Assembly: GCA_910585275.1 (NCBI GenBank)
Contig: CAJUCW010000001.1
Coordinates: 202,720 to 266,719 of the forward strand
Source: an uncultured Muribaculaceae bacterium
GTDB lineage: Bacteria > Bacteroidota > Bacteroidia > Bacteroidales > Muribaculaceae
Reading direction: 5' to 3'
Length of the DNA stretch: 64,000 bases
Shown: positions 36,070 through 45,233 of the stretch, piece after piece
Layout: each line of letters begins with the position of its first letter
How positions within the stretch are numbered: the first letter of the stretch is position 1
Program-made: the position numbers and the translations under genes
The notes under the pieces: model-generated
What the model was told of the DNA's origin: nothing
Database searches by the model: none
Seen by the model: only the letters and a program-made list of their open reading frames with translations

Positions 36070-39000
36070 TCATTTTTTAAGTATTCGCTTTATATATTCC
36101 GACGGGAGCATCCCGAATTCCTCTTTGAAACACTGTCTGAAATAAGCCGCGCTGCTTATCCCCACCTTATACGACACTTCCGACATGGTCAACCGCCCCT
36201 CTATAATCAGTTTCTCGGCTATGTGCATTTTGGTTTTCCTGATATATTCGTTGGGCGACAAACCAGTTATGGCCTTCACCTTGCGATAAAGTGTTGACGA
36301 ACTCATGCACAACGCTCCAGAGATGAAATTCACATCCACATTCTCACTTGGCAACGACCCGGATATTATGCCGTCGATACGTTCAAGAAACTCCTTATCG
36401 GCTTTCCCCATAGTATTGAGAATCTCCTTCCTTTTCTCTTCGAGCGAATTTATAAGCGACTTGCCATCATTCTCTTCGGCAGGAGTGATTTCGTGCCCCT
36501 GTTTGAATGCATCGGCGAGTTTCATTCTCTGGAGAAGGAGGTTGTTGATACGCGTCTGCAGCAGCGACGCGCTGAAAGGCTTGGTGAGATAACTGTCGGC
36601 GCCGTTTTCGTAGCCTTCCGCACGGTCGGCTTCGTTCACTTTGGCGGTAAGCAATATCACAGGTATGTGGCTCGTGCGAAGGTCGGCCTTCAGCTTACGC
36701 ATCATCTCCACGCCGTCCATCACAGGCATCATTATGTCACTTACAACTATGGCGGGAATCAGTTCGAAAGCAAGCTTCAGACCTTCTTCGCCGTTTTCCG
36801 CGCAATGCACGTCATATAAATCGGTAAACGACTGCCTGATATAGTCCCTTATATCGGCGTTGTCTTCCACCACGAGCACTATAGGCTTTTCGCTCCCAGC
36901 CGTCGAAGCCTCCAGTCCGTCGTCTTCGGCGGCATCACAAACTTCAGACGATTCTTCCGTGTGCAAAGCCTCCGGATAATCTTCCCGCTTCGGAAGAGTG
37001 ACGGTGAAGACCGACCCTTTCCCCGGCGTGCTTTCCACTGAAATCGTGCCGTGGTGAAGAGACACAAGATTCTTCACCAGTGAAAGACCGATGCCGGTGC
37101 CGGCTGCCTGATGCGGTCCGCTTTCCTGATAATATCTCTCGAAAATATGTGGTATGGCTTCCGGAGAGATTCCCATACCGGAATCTGCCACACTGAGTAT
37201 AATGTCGTTGTCGTCCTGTGTGCAGTTGATATCCACATTCCCGATTTTTGTATATTTCAAGGCATTCGATATCAGGTTGTCGAGCACGACAGTCACGACT
37301 TCCTTGTCGAAAAGAGCTTCCATTTCGCCGCAAGCGGTGGAGACATTGACCTTTACATCCTTGTTCCTGTTAAGCTCCTTATATTTCAACGCCACTTCAT
37401 AGACCACGGAAGCAATGTTGCCATGGCAAACGCACAATCTGCGGTTCTGCGTTTCTGTTTTCCGGAATTCCAGAATTCTGTTCACGAGGTCAAGAAGACG
37501 GCGGGCGTTGCGCTGCACCATCTCTATGCTTCTTTTCTCTTTTTCCGGTATATGTCCCAGTTTGGAGAGGTCTTCAAGCGGTCCTACAATCAAGGTGAGC
37601 GGTGTGCGGAGTTCATGAGTGATGTTGGTATAGAAACGGAGGCGCTCGTCATTGAGTTCCAGCTCTCTGACATGGCGTTCTTTCTCCGCATGAAGCTGGG
37701 CTTCGGCATTGACCCTTCGCCTGTAAAGATAAAGCAACATACCGACGACTGCTATCAGGCAGACAAGATAAATGATTTTCGCCCACCATGATTTCCAAAA
37801 TGGTGGGGGAAGAGTGATTTTTATTTCCGAAATATCACCCCACTCCTGATTGCGCAGACGTGTCTTCACCTTGAAAACATAGTTGCCGGAGGGAAGGTCA
37901 CGATAAGTGGCCACGTTCCCACCTCTCGCCATTGTCCAATCTTCGTCGAGACCGGCCAGCATATAGGCATATTCCACTTCTCCCGCTATCGCGAAATTGC
38001 CGGTGGTGAACGAAATGTCGAAACTCGACTGTCCCGGCTTAAGCTTCACATTCTCTTTTCCAGAAAGCTGGATTACCGTCCGGTCGCCCGACGCAGTGTT
38101 CGACGGATTCAATATCGAAAGTTCGATAAGCACCGCCGGCGGCGCGGGTATTTTTTCAAGTGCCTTCACAGGATTAAACATGCAAAGCCCGCTTATGGCA
38201 CCGAAATAAAGATTCCCCTGTTTGTCCGAGGCCACGCTGTGTGTCAAAAAGTTACCCAACGGCACATAATCGCGGTGGGAATAATTATGGATTCCATGCG
38301 ACGTAACGCAACTTATGCCTCCGTTTGTTGATATCCATATATTCCCTCCTCTGTCTTGCGCTATCGCCTGTACGTGCGAGTTATCAAGCCCCGACGCCTT
38401 GTTGACAAGGTCGAACTCTCCCGGCGTGGACAATATGTCGGGAAACATCAGCAACCCCTCACCCGTGGCAATCCATATATTGCCGTCACGGCTTCGGAAT
38501 ATGTCGTTGACGGTATTGGAGGGCAACCCCGAATTTACATCCAGACATCTCAATTGTTTAAATCCGGAGTCGGTAACCCATAATCCCGACCCGAACGTGC
38601 CGACAAGAATTTCATTTTCCGAAACAGGGAAAATACGTCTCACAAAATTATTGCCGACTTCGAACGGCCCTTCGGGGCCTGCCGCGCCTTGAATCCATGT
38701 CCATACGCCTTCGCTTGAGGCAAACGCCACCCTTCCGTCGGGAAGACCCGCTATGTCACGCACGTCGATGCGGTTCCCTGTCGGGAATATATTTTTAAAT
38801 GTGTCGGATGCAGGGTCATAGACCACGGCGCCGGCATTGAAAAAACCGAACCAAAGCTTTCCGTCGGGAGATTTCCAAGACGATTGCACAATATCGCCCG
38901 GCAAACCATCCTTTACACCATACGACCTTATTTTTTTGTCGCCGTCGAAAACGTCGAGTCCCCCGCCGTCTTTTCCCACCCAAAGCCGGTTGTCATAGTC

Positions 39001-40155
39001 GGCAATCACCGTGAAAACGCTGCTTGCCGATGTCACTTCTCCTGCCATGGAGTTGCTTCCAGGATACAATCCGAATGGAGGCACCTCATTTCTTATAAGG
39101 TTCACGCCCCCTCCCCAGCTCCCGGCCCAGATATTCGAATGCCGGTCTTGAAAAAGACATCTCACGGAAGGGCTCGACAAAAAGCTTCTTCCTGTGCCTG
39201 ATTCTATAATATTGCATTTGAAGCTTCCGGGATTCGAGAATATACTGTCGGAAAGCGCGATAGAAGCAATCCCTCCCCGCTCCATGGCTATCCAGAGACG
39301 ATTGTCGGAAAACTGGCGGATATCCGCCACAGGATGGCGCAGTTCCGGATGCCATTTGCTGTAATCGGTAAACGAATTGTCGTCTCTGTTGAACAGAATC
39401 AGTCCGGTGGAACCGCCAATCCATATATTGTCCAATGAATCCTTATAGACGCATTCGAGGTCGGCCGAAGGCAACGCCCCTTCCTTTCCCGGAGCGGGAA
39501 GAAAATTACGAGCCGTCTTGTGGGCGATATCGATCACTGTAAAACCGTGGTGCTTGTGGGCTACATAAAGGAATCCGTCGTCGCCGTCGAGCACACGCCA
39601 CACGGAAGCCTCCGGCATCCCTTTCACCGTCGATGAATCGAAGTGGATGAATTCACCGGTCTCCGAATCAAGATGGTCGATTCCGCGCCAGTAGGTGGCC
39701 ACCCATATACCGCCGTCGGAAGCGGGAGCGACGCATGTTACGTCGTCTGCGGCTATGCTGGAAGGAGAGGAGTCGTGTCGGTAGGCCGTGAATGTGTCTT
39801 CCTCATAATTATATGCGTTCAAGCCCGCACGCTGGGTGGCAATCCACAAAACCGGACGCCGGGGGTCGTCGATTATGCAATTTAGTTCGTTGCCGGTCAG
39901 TCCCGACGCATTGGTAAGCTCGTCTTTGAGATACGTCTTGAAGGCATGTCCGTCAAAACGGTTAAGGCCCTCGTCGGTGGCTATCCATATAAAACCTTGT
40001 TTGTCCTGGGCGATACCCACAACGTGGTTGTTGCTGAGTCCGCGTTCCACACCAAGACGGCTGAGCCATATTTCCTCGCGGGCGACGGCGCTTGCCGGGC
40101 ATAAAAGCCACGCCAGAATTGTTGTCGCATAGACTATGATGGAAGGTAGCTTCAT
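36070..40155 (-). CDS. Hybrid two-component system regulator (sensor kinase, response regulator and AraC-type HTH in one chain)
   Basis: This 1361-residue HTCS protein has a signal peptide, then Reg_prop beta-propeller repeats (GFIWIATDEGLNRFDG, NIWIGGSTGLILFNRD, NIWIATGEGLLMFPD and others) to about residue 690. A Y_Y_Y domain precedes the membrane helix near 795-820. The HisKA domain has phospho-acceptor His847 in NITHELRTPLTL, followed by HATPase (SNALKYTK, GTGIGLSLVKNL). The receiver domain has Asp1140 in VVSDIMMPVMDG, and the C-terminal AraC domain ends the protein. The periplasmic propeller senses an oligosaccharide and the HTH activates the divergent glycan operon. Its promoter is at 40213-40240. 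Confidence 0.95.
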   Translation of the reverse strand: MKLPSIIVYATTILAWLLCPASAVAREEIWLSRLGVERGLSNNHVVGIAQDKQGFIWIATDEGLNRFDGHAFKTYLKDELTNASGLTGNELNCIIDDPRRPVLWIATQRAGLNAYNYEEDTFTAYRHDSSPSSIAADDVTCVAPASDGGIWVATYWRGIDHLDSETGEFIHFDSSTVKGMPEASVWRVLDGDDGFLYVAHKHHGFTVIDIAHKTARNFLPAPGKEGALPSADLECVYKDSLDNIWIGGSTGLILFNRDDNSFTDYSKWHPELRHPVADIRQFSDNRLWIAMERGGIASIALSDSIFSNPGSFKCNIIESGTGRSFLSSPSVRCLFQDRHSNIWAGSWGGGVNLIRNEVPPFGLYPGSNSMAGEVTSASSVFTVIADYDNRLWVGKDGGGLDVFDGDKKIRSYGVKDGLPGDIVQSSWKSPDGKLWFGFFNAGAVVYDPASDTFKNIFPTGNRIDVRDIAGLPDGRVAFASSEGVWTWIQGAAGPEGPFEVGNNFVRRIFPVSENEILVGTFGSGLWVTDSGFKQLRCLDVNSGLPSNTVNDIFRSRDGNIWIATGEGLLMFPDILSTPGEFDLVNKASGLDNSHVQAIAQDRGGNIWISTNGGISCVTSHGIHNYSHRDYVPLGNFLTHSVASDKQGNLYFGAISGLCMFNPVKALEKIPAPPAVLIELSILNPSNTASGDRTVIQLSGKENVKLKPGQSSFDISFTTGNFAIAGEVEYAYMLAGLDEDWTMARGGNVATYRDLPSGNYVFKVKTRLRNQEWGDISEIKITLPPPFWKSWWAKIIYLVCLIAVVGMLLYLYRRRVNAEAQLHAEKERHVRELELNDERLRFYTNITHELRTPLTLIVGPLEDLSKLGHIPEKEKRSIEMVQRNARRLLDLVNRILEFRKTETQNRRLCVCHGNIASVVYEVALKYKELNRNKDVKVNVSTACGEMEALFDKEVVTVVLDNLISNALKYTKIGNVDINCTQDDNDIILSVADSGMGISPEAIPHIFERYYQESGPHQAAGTGIGLSLVKNLVSLHHGTISVESTPGKGSVFTVTLPKREDYPEALHTEESSEVCDAAEDDGLEASTAGSEKPIVLVVEDNADIRDYIRQSFTDLYDVHCAENGEEGLKLAFELIPAIVVSDIMMPVMDGVEMMRKLKADLRTSHIPVILLTAKVNEADRAEGYENGADSYLTKPFSASLLQTRINNLLLQRMKLADAFKQGHEITPAEENDGKSLINSLEEKRKEILNTMGKADKEFLERIDGIISGSLPSENVDVNFISGALCMSSSTLYRKVKAITGLSPNEYIRKTKMHIAEKLIIEGRLTMSEVSYKVGISSAAYFRQCFKEEFGMLPSEYIKRILKK

Positions 40156-40212
40156 GGTTGATTCGTGTTATATATTTTGGCAGAGTTGAACGGCAACCCC
40201 GCTTATCCGCTT

Positions 40213-40240
40213 CAAAGATAACCATTATTCCGTTATTCAA
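40213..40240 (-). promoter_or_regulatory. Promoter of the HTCS regulator gene
   Basis: On the minus strand TTG (40240-40238), a 17-bp spacer and TATCTTTG (40220-40213) give a good promoter about 58 bp before the ATG. Confidence 0.55.
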
Positions 40241-40252
40241 GCCACTCAAATC

Positions 40253-40301
40253 AATCATTAAATCACGATTGAATGATTTATATAGCCAAATTGAATGATT
40301 T
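40253..40301. promoter_or_regulatory. Candidate HTCS operator: repeated ATTGAATGATTT sites
   Basis: ATTGAATGATTT occurs exactly at 40268-40279 and 40290-40301, a spacing of 22 bp or two helical turns. An inverted copy with one mismatch (AATCATTAAAT) is at 40253-40263. The cluster lies between the HTCS promoter and the -7 box of the glycan operon, where an AraC-type activator should bind. Binding is inferred. Confidence 0.55.
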
Positions 40302-40328
40302 TTGAACGAATCTATCCGTAAATTACAT

Positions 40329-40336
40329 TAATTTTG
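40329..40336 (+). promoter_or_regulatory. -7 box of the glycan-utilization operon
   Basis: TAATTTTG fits TAnnTTTG. A TTTG at 40301-40304 is 24 bp upstream, longer than usual, consistent with an activator-dependent promoter. The leader to the first gene is about 110 nt and contains the palindrome GGGAATTCCC at 40395-40404. Confidence 0.55.
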
Positions 40337-40453
40337 CACCCACATCATGAGAACTCCTGTTAAACTACCCCCATGCACTGCAAGAGTAAACACCGGGAAT
40401 TCCCAGTTAAAGCATATCAATAAACCAAAATAACTTAATAATCTTAGAATCGC

Positions 40454-42082
40454 ATGAAATTGTTTTCTAAATGTCTTTCGGCAGGCTTGTGCCTGTCGAT
40501 GATTGCAGGACTCACCGCCTGCAGCAGCGATGACGACTGGAAAGACGTTGACGGCGCCGCGCCTCAGCTTCAGCTGAAATCCTCCCACGAAAGGACCGAA
40601 GCCGGACGCAACATCAACATCAGCGGAGAAGTGGCCGACAACGACGGCATCTCCACCATCGACCTGATTTGCCACGCGCTCAACCTCAACAAGCGAATCA
40701 ATCTTATCGAAATCTACGGTGAACCTCAGAAGAGTTATAATCTCGACTACAGTTTCAAAATCCAGGAAAACGAAACCGGAGACGATTTTACAATCGACGT
40801 GGTTATTACCGACATCGGCGGCCGCAAGGAGACCCAGCAGGTGAAAGTGACCCTTGACGGCGACTTCCGCGCCCCTGTCTTCACAGCTGCCCCCGACAAG
40901 GAAATCACCGTTATCCTGAAGCCGGAAACTTTCTTCAACCTCCAGTTTACTGTTGAAGACAACCGCGTGGTGGATTACGTGGAAATCGACATCAAAGACG
41001 TGACCGCAGGCGAAGAAGGAGCCCAATCATTATCGGGATTCCCACGCAAAGTCGATGGCAACGGGTCCGGGAAATTCGAGTTTGCCGAAAAGCTTTCGCT
41101 TCCGAGCGAAAAGGCCGTGCTCCTTGCCTCGGTGACGGCATACGACAAGGAAGCCAACGAAGCCGCACACTCCACAGCCATCACATCTAAAATCAACGTG
41201 CAGCCGCTTCCCGACTTTGAGAAAATCTATCTCTGCGACGTTGCCACCGCAGCCGAACTTAACAGCGACGTCTTCGGAGTGCCGATGCTCATTGACCACG
41301 TGGGAGAATACAAATATCGCGCACGCTACTACAACGAGAAAGCCGGCACTGAAATCTGTTTCCTCGCCCAGAAGACAGACTTCGGCCCCATCTGCTTCGG
41401 CCCGATGAAAGACAACGCCCAGACTCTTGGCGATGACCCCTCGGAGGTTGGCCGCATAAAACTCGACCAGGCGGGCGTGTATTATCTCATCGACGTGGAT
41501 ACATACAACCGTACATATTCATTCTCCACCTATCCCATAAGCGAGGCTATCGACCCCGTGATGCATCTCCATTACGGACAAAACGATCTCAACACATGGT
41601 GGGAAACCAACCCCGACAAGGATGGCGACATCTGGTGGCAGGAATTCTATTTCGGACCGATGAGCGGAAACCCGAGAGAGGTGACAAAGATGACCCAGGA
41701 CTCGAAGAACCCCCATGTCTATTATATTGAAGACTGGAATCTCGAGGCCGGACAGGAAATGAACTTCGCTATCCACAACTGGCATCACGACGGATGGTGG
41801 AACTTTACGACATGGCGTGTTGACAACTCTTCCGACCCCGACAAATTCATGTATTACGGCAATTACATCCCCGCCACATCTCACTACGAGAGCAACGACG
41901 ACTATTTCCAGTTCAAATATGGTGACACTCCCGGCTTCGACCTCGGCCAGTGGGGTTCTGAAGACTATCGCAAGAAATTCGTTCCGGACAACTGGGTGAA
42001 ACCGACAGTTCAGAACGGTGGAAAATACAAACTTATTTTCGACGCGCATCTCGAGCGCGCCCGTCTCGTTCCCCAGAACTGA
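40454..42082 (+). CDS. Surface glycan-binding lipoprotein (SusE/SusF-like)
   Basis: This 542-residue protein has a lipoprotein signal (GLTAC) followed by SSDDDWKD, an acidic run right after the Cys of the kind that marks export to the cell surface in Bacteroidetes. Two or three Ig/cadherin-like beta domains follow (PQLQLKSSHERTEAG to about residue 240). The C-terminal half is rich in Trp and Tyr (LHYGQNDLNTWWET, AIHNWHHDGWWNFTTW), like the starch-binding modules of SusE/F. It probably binds the target glycan beside SusCD. It is encoded first in the operon, before susC, which is not the usual order. Confidence 0.8.
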   Translation: MKLFSKCLSAGLCLSMIAGLTACSSDDDWKDVDGAAPQLQLKSSHERTEAGRNINISGEVADNDGISTIDLICHALNLNKRINLIEIYGEPQKSYNLDYSFKIQENETGDDFTIDVVITDIGGRKETQQVKVTLDGDFRAPVFTAAPDKEITVILKPETFFNLQFTVEDNRVVDYVEIDIKDVTAGEEGAQSLSGFPRKVDGNGSGKFEFAEKLSLPSEKAVLLASVTAYDKEANEAAHSTAITSKINVQPLPDFEKIYLCDVATAAELNSDVFGVPMLIDHVGEYKYRARYYNEKAGTEICFLAQKTDFGPICFGPMKDNAQTLGDDPSEVGRIKLDQAGVYYLIDVDTYNRTYSFSTYPISEAIDPVMHLHYGQNDLNTWWETNPDKDGDIWWQEFYFGPMSGNPREVTKMTQDSKNPHVYYIEDWNLEAGQEMNFAIHNWHHDGWWNFTTWRVDNSSDPDKFMYYGNYIPATSHYESNDDYFQFKYGDTPGFDLGQWGSEDYRKKFVPDNWVKPTVQNGGKYKLIFDAHLERARLVPQN

Positions 42083-42095
42083 CTTTAATTAACAG

Positions 42096-42129
42096 GCGGC
42101 GGCAACTGTCTTCCGCACGATTCCGCCGC
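42096..42129 (+). other. Intercistronic hairpin between the lipoprotein gene and susC
   Basis: GCGGCGG (42096-42102) and CCGCCGC (42123-42129) form a GC-rich stem extended by weaker outer pairs. It has no T-run and sits about 40 bp before the susC ATG. It may act in mRNA processing or unequal expression. Confidence 0.35.
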
Positions 42130-42170
42130 TTCCACATATTCTTAGACAATATCCATACATTGCATTTATC

Positions 42171-45100
42171 ATGAAAAAATATATTCTGACCTTATGCTTC
42201 GCGCTTCTCGGCCTAACGGCAATGGCGCAAGACATAGCCGTCAGCGGACAAGTCACTTCCAAGACCGACGGCGAGCCGCTTATCGGAGCCACAGTCCGCG
42301 TGAAAGGTACCAACCAGGGCATCGCCACCGACATCGACGGCAATTACTCCCTACGCAACGTAAATCCGAAAGGCACCCTTATTTTCAATTATGTAGGTTA
42401 TCAGGAAATCGAAATTCCCGTCAACGGCAGAACCGTCATCAACGCAGAGATGTCGGAAACTTCTTCATCGCTCGACGAACTTGTGGTCGTTGGTTACGGT
42501 GTGGCCAAGAAAAGCGACCTCACCAGCTCAATCTCCACTATCAAGGGTAGCGACCTCAACGAGATGGTCACCGGCAACGCCATGGACGCTATCCAGGGCC
42601 GCGTGCCCGGCGTGCAGGTTGCCACCGGCGGCGGACCGGGCGCCAATCCGAAGGTAATGATCCGCGGCGTCACAACCGTGGGTGACTCAAGCCCCCTCTA
42701 TGTGGTGGACGGTGTGCCCCTCAACGCCAACAACATCAATTTCATCAACAACAACGACATCGAGAGCATGGAAGTGCTCAAAGACGCTTCCGCATCTGCC
42801 ATCTATGGTACGCGCGCTTCAAACGGCGTAATCATCATCACAACCAAGAAAGGTAAATCGGGTCAGACTCATGTAGATTTCTCCGCATCTGTGGGCTGGC
42901 AGCACATCGTGAAGCCGAGCATAGCCTGGGCCGACGAATATGAGGAAGTCTTCAACACCCGCTATGCCAACGACGGCCGCGTGGCTCCCTGGAACTCTCC
43001 CTATGTGGATTATGCCCCGGTTGACGGCACCGACTGGTGGAAAGAGGTAGTTAAACCCGCCGCCCTCGTGCAGAACTATTCGCTCAGCGTGCGCGGAGGC
43101 AACGACAAATACGTCTATAGCCTTTCCGTAGGTTATTTCAAAAACAACTCCCAGTTCGACTACGGTTATTGGGACAAACTCAACGTACGCCTCAACACGG
43201 AGTTCAACTTCACAGACTGGCTGAAAGCCGGCCTCGATATTGCTCCCAACATGGAGAAATGGGAAAACTCTCCCGAAGTGTTCGGAGCAGCAATGTCGAT
43301 GGACCCGACAACACCTGTTTTCCGTCCAGAAAGCGAATGGGACCCCTCGAACCCGATGAACAACTACCAGCGTTCATACAATAACCAGGAATGGAACCCC
43401 GTGGCTTCAGTGGCTCGTATGGACAACAAGACAACCAAGATGCAGGTGCTCATGAACCCCTACATCCAGGTGCAGCCCATCAAACAGCTCACTCTCCGCA
43501 CCCAGTTCGGCGTCAACGCATGGTATCAGCGCAACGACTATTATGACTATGCATTCCATATCGACGCACTCGAACAGAACATCAAGGACAAGGCGGGAAG
43601 GAACTATACAGACCAGCTCAACTGGACCTGGAACAACACCATAACCTACATGGATACCTTCGCCGACAAACACAACCTCACCGCCATGGTCGGCTTCACG
43701 GGAGAGCGCTACGCCGAATGGTGGAACAAGGCGTCGCGTCAGGACATCCCCGGCATGAGCGACCTTCTCCACGAGGTGAGCGCGGGCACGGGCGACCAGT
43801 TCGCGGAAGGCAACTCAAGCTACACCACCCTCGCTTCTTTCCTCGGGCGTATAATGTATAACTACGACAGCCGCTATTACCTCACGGCATCCATTCGTAC
43901 GGACGGCAGCTCAAGATTCCCGACGGGCAACAAATGGGCTACATTCCCCTCCGTCTCTGTGGCATGGCGCCTTTCTGAAGAAGCATTCATGGAAAACACC
44001 CGCTCATGGCTCGACAATGCTAAAATCCGCCTCGGCTGGGGTAAGGTGGGCAACCAGAACATCAATCCGGGTCTGTTCATGTCAACTCTCAACAACGGCG
44101 TGAACTACGTATTCGGAACCACCCCGACCCGCTATCCCTCCACAATAATGGCTCAGATGGGCAACCCCAACCTTAAATGGGAAACCGTTGAGGATATAGA
44201 CTTCGGTATCGACGCAACATTCCTATCCAACCGATTGAACCTCACCTTCGATCTTTATCAGAAGACAAGCCACGACATGCTTTACGCACGTCAGAGCCAG
44301 CTCATAATGGGTCTTCCCACCTGGATGGGAGCACTCACCCAGAACATCGGCCAGATGAGGGCGCGCGGCTGGGAACTCTCGCTCAACTGGAACGACAAGG
44401 TAGGCGAATTCGGATATAACGTGGGTGTGCAGCTCTCAGGAGTGCGCAACAAAGCCATCAAGTTCTCGGGCGACGGTCCGGTTTGGGGCGGCAGCGGTCT
44501 CTCCGAAAGTATCATCCGCAATGACGACGGCGGCCTTATCTCCCGCTTCTTCGGCTATCAGGCCGACGGACTCTTCCAGAATTGGGAAGACGTGTATTCG
44601 CACACCGACGAACACGGCACCCTCATACAGCCTGATGCCCAGCCCGGCGACATCCGTTTCCTCGACCTCAACCACGACGGTAAGCTGACCGACGAGGACA
44701 AAAGATTCATCGGCAATCCATATCCCGACCTCATGGTGGGCTTCAACCTCGGGGCCAACTGGAAGGGATTCGATTTCCTCGCCAACTTCTACGGCACTTT
44801 CGGCAACGACATCTTCAACCTCCAGAAGCAGCGTTATTCAGGCAACAGCGGCCAGAACGTATATCGCGGCACCCTCGAAAAGGTATGGCACGGGGAAGGC
44901 ACAAGCAACGACATACCGCGCCTCTCCTACAACGACCTCAACCAGAACTACGGCAGGGTTTCGAGCTTCTACGTGGAAGACGGCAGCTATTTCCGTTGCA
45001 AGCTCCTCACGCTGGGCTATACGCTCCCGGCAAGCATAATGGGTGATTTCAACCTCCGCGTATATTTCTCTGCCCAGAACCTCTTCACTTTCACAAAATA

Positions 45101-45218
45101 TGACGGCATGGACCCCGAACGCCCCTTCTACGACGGATCATCTATCGAAACCGGCATCGACCGTGCCAACTACCCCACGCCGAAAACATTCCTCTTCGGT
45201 GTTGACTTCAAATTCTAA
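42171..45218 (+). CDS. SusC/RagA-family TonB-dependent outer-membrane transporter
   Basis: At 1015 residues this is a normal SusC length. A signal peptide (to AMAQ) precedes a CarboxypepD_reg-like domain (VSGQVTSKTDGEPLIGATV) and the TonB-contact stretch DELVVVGYG at about 102-110. The plug follows (DAIQGRVPGVQVATGGG, DASASAIYGTRASNGVIII), then a 22-strand barrel ending in LFGVDFKF. It imports oligosaccharides using TonB energy, capped by the SusD lipoprotein encoded 15 bp downstream. Confidence 0.96.
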   Translation: MKKYILTLCFALLGLTAMAQDIAVSGQVTSKTDGEPLIGATVRVKGTNQGIATDIDGNYSLRNVNPKGTLIFNYVGYQEIEIPVNGRTVINAEMSETSSSLDELVVVGYGVAKKSDLTSSISTIKGSDLNEMVTGNAMDAIQGRVPGVQVATGGGPGANPKVMIRGVTTVGDSSPLYVVDGVPLNANNINFINNNDIESMEVLKDASASAIYGTRASNGVIIITTKKGKSGQTHVDFSASVGWQHIVKPSIAWADEYEEVFNTRYANDGRVAPWNSPYVDYAPVDGTDWWKEVVKPAALVQNYSLSVRGGNDKYVYSLSVGYFKNNSQFDYGYWDKLNVRLNTEFNFTDWLKAGLDIAPNMEKWENSPEVFGAAMSMDPTTPVFRPESEWDPSNPMNNYQRSYNNQEWNPVASVARMDNKTTKMQVLMNPYIQVQPIKQLTLRTQFGVNAWYQRNDYYDYAFHIDALEQNIKDKAGRNYTDQLNWTWNNTITYMDTFADKHNLTAMVGFTGERYAEWWNKASRQDIPGMSDLLHEVSAGTGDQFAEGNSSYTTLASFLGRIMYNYDSRYYLTASIRTDGSSRFPTGNKWATFPSVSVAWRLSEEAFMENTRSWLDNAKIRLGWGKVGNQNINPGLFMSTLNNGVNYVFGTTPTRYPSTIMAQMGNPNLKWETVEDIDFGIDATFLSNRLNLTFDLYQKTSHDMLYARQSQLIMGLPTWMGALTQNIGQMRARGWELSLNWNDKVGEFGYNVGVQLSGVRNKAIKFSGDGPVWGGSGLSESIIRNDDGGLISRFFGYQADGLFQNWEDVYSHTDEHGTLIQPDAQPGDIRFLDLNHDGKLTDEDKRFIGNPYPDLMVGFNLGANWKGFDFLANFYGTFGNDIFNLQKQRYSGNSGQNVYRGTLEKVWHGEGTSNDIPRLSYNDLNQNYGRVSSFYVEDGSYFRCKLLTLGYTLPASIMGDFNLRVYFSAQNLFTFTKYDGMDPERPFYDGSSIETGIDRANYPTPKTFLFGVDFKF

Positions 45219-45233
45219 ATATCTGAAAATACG

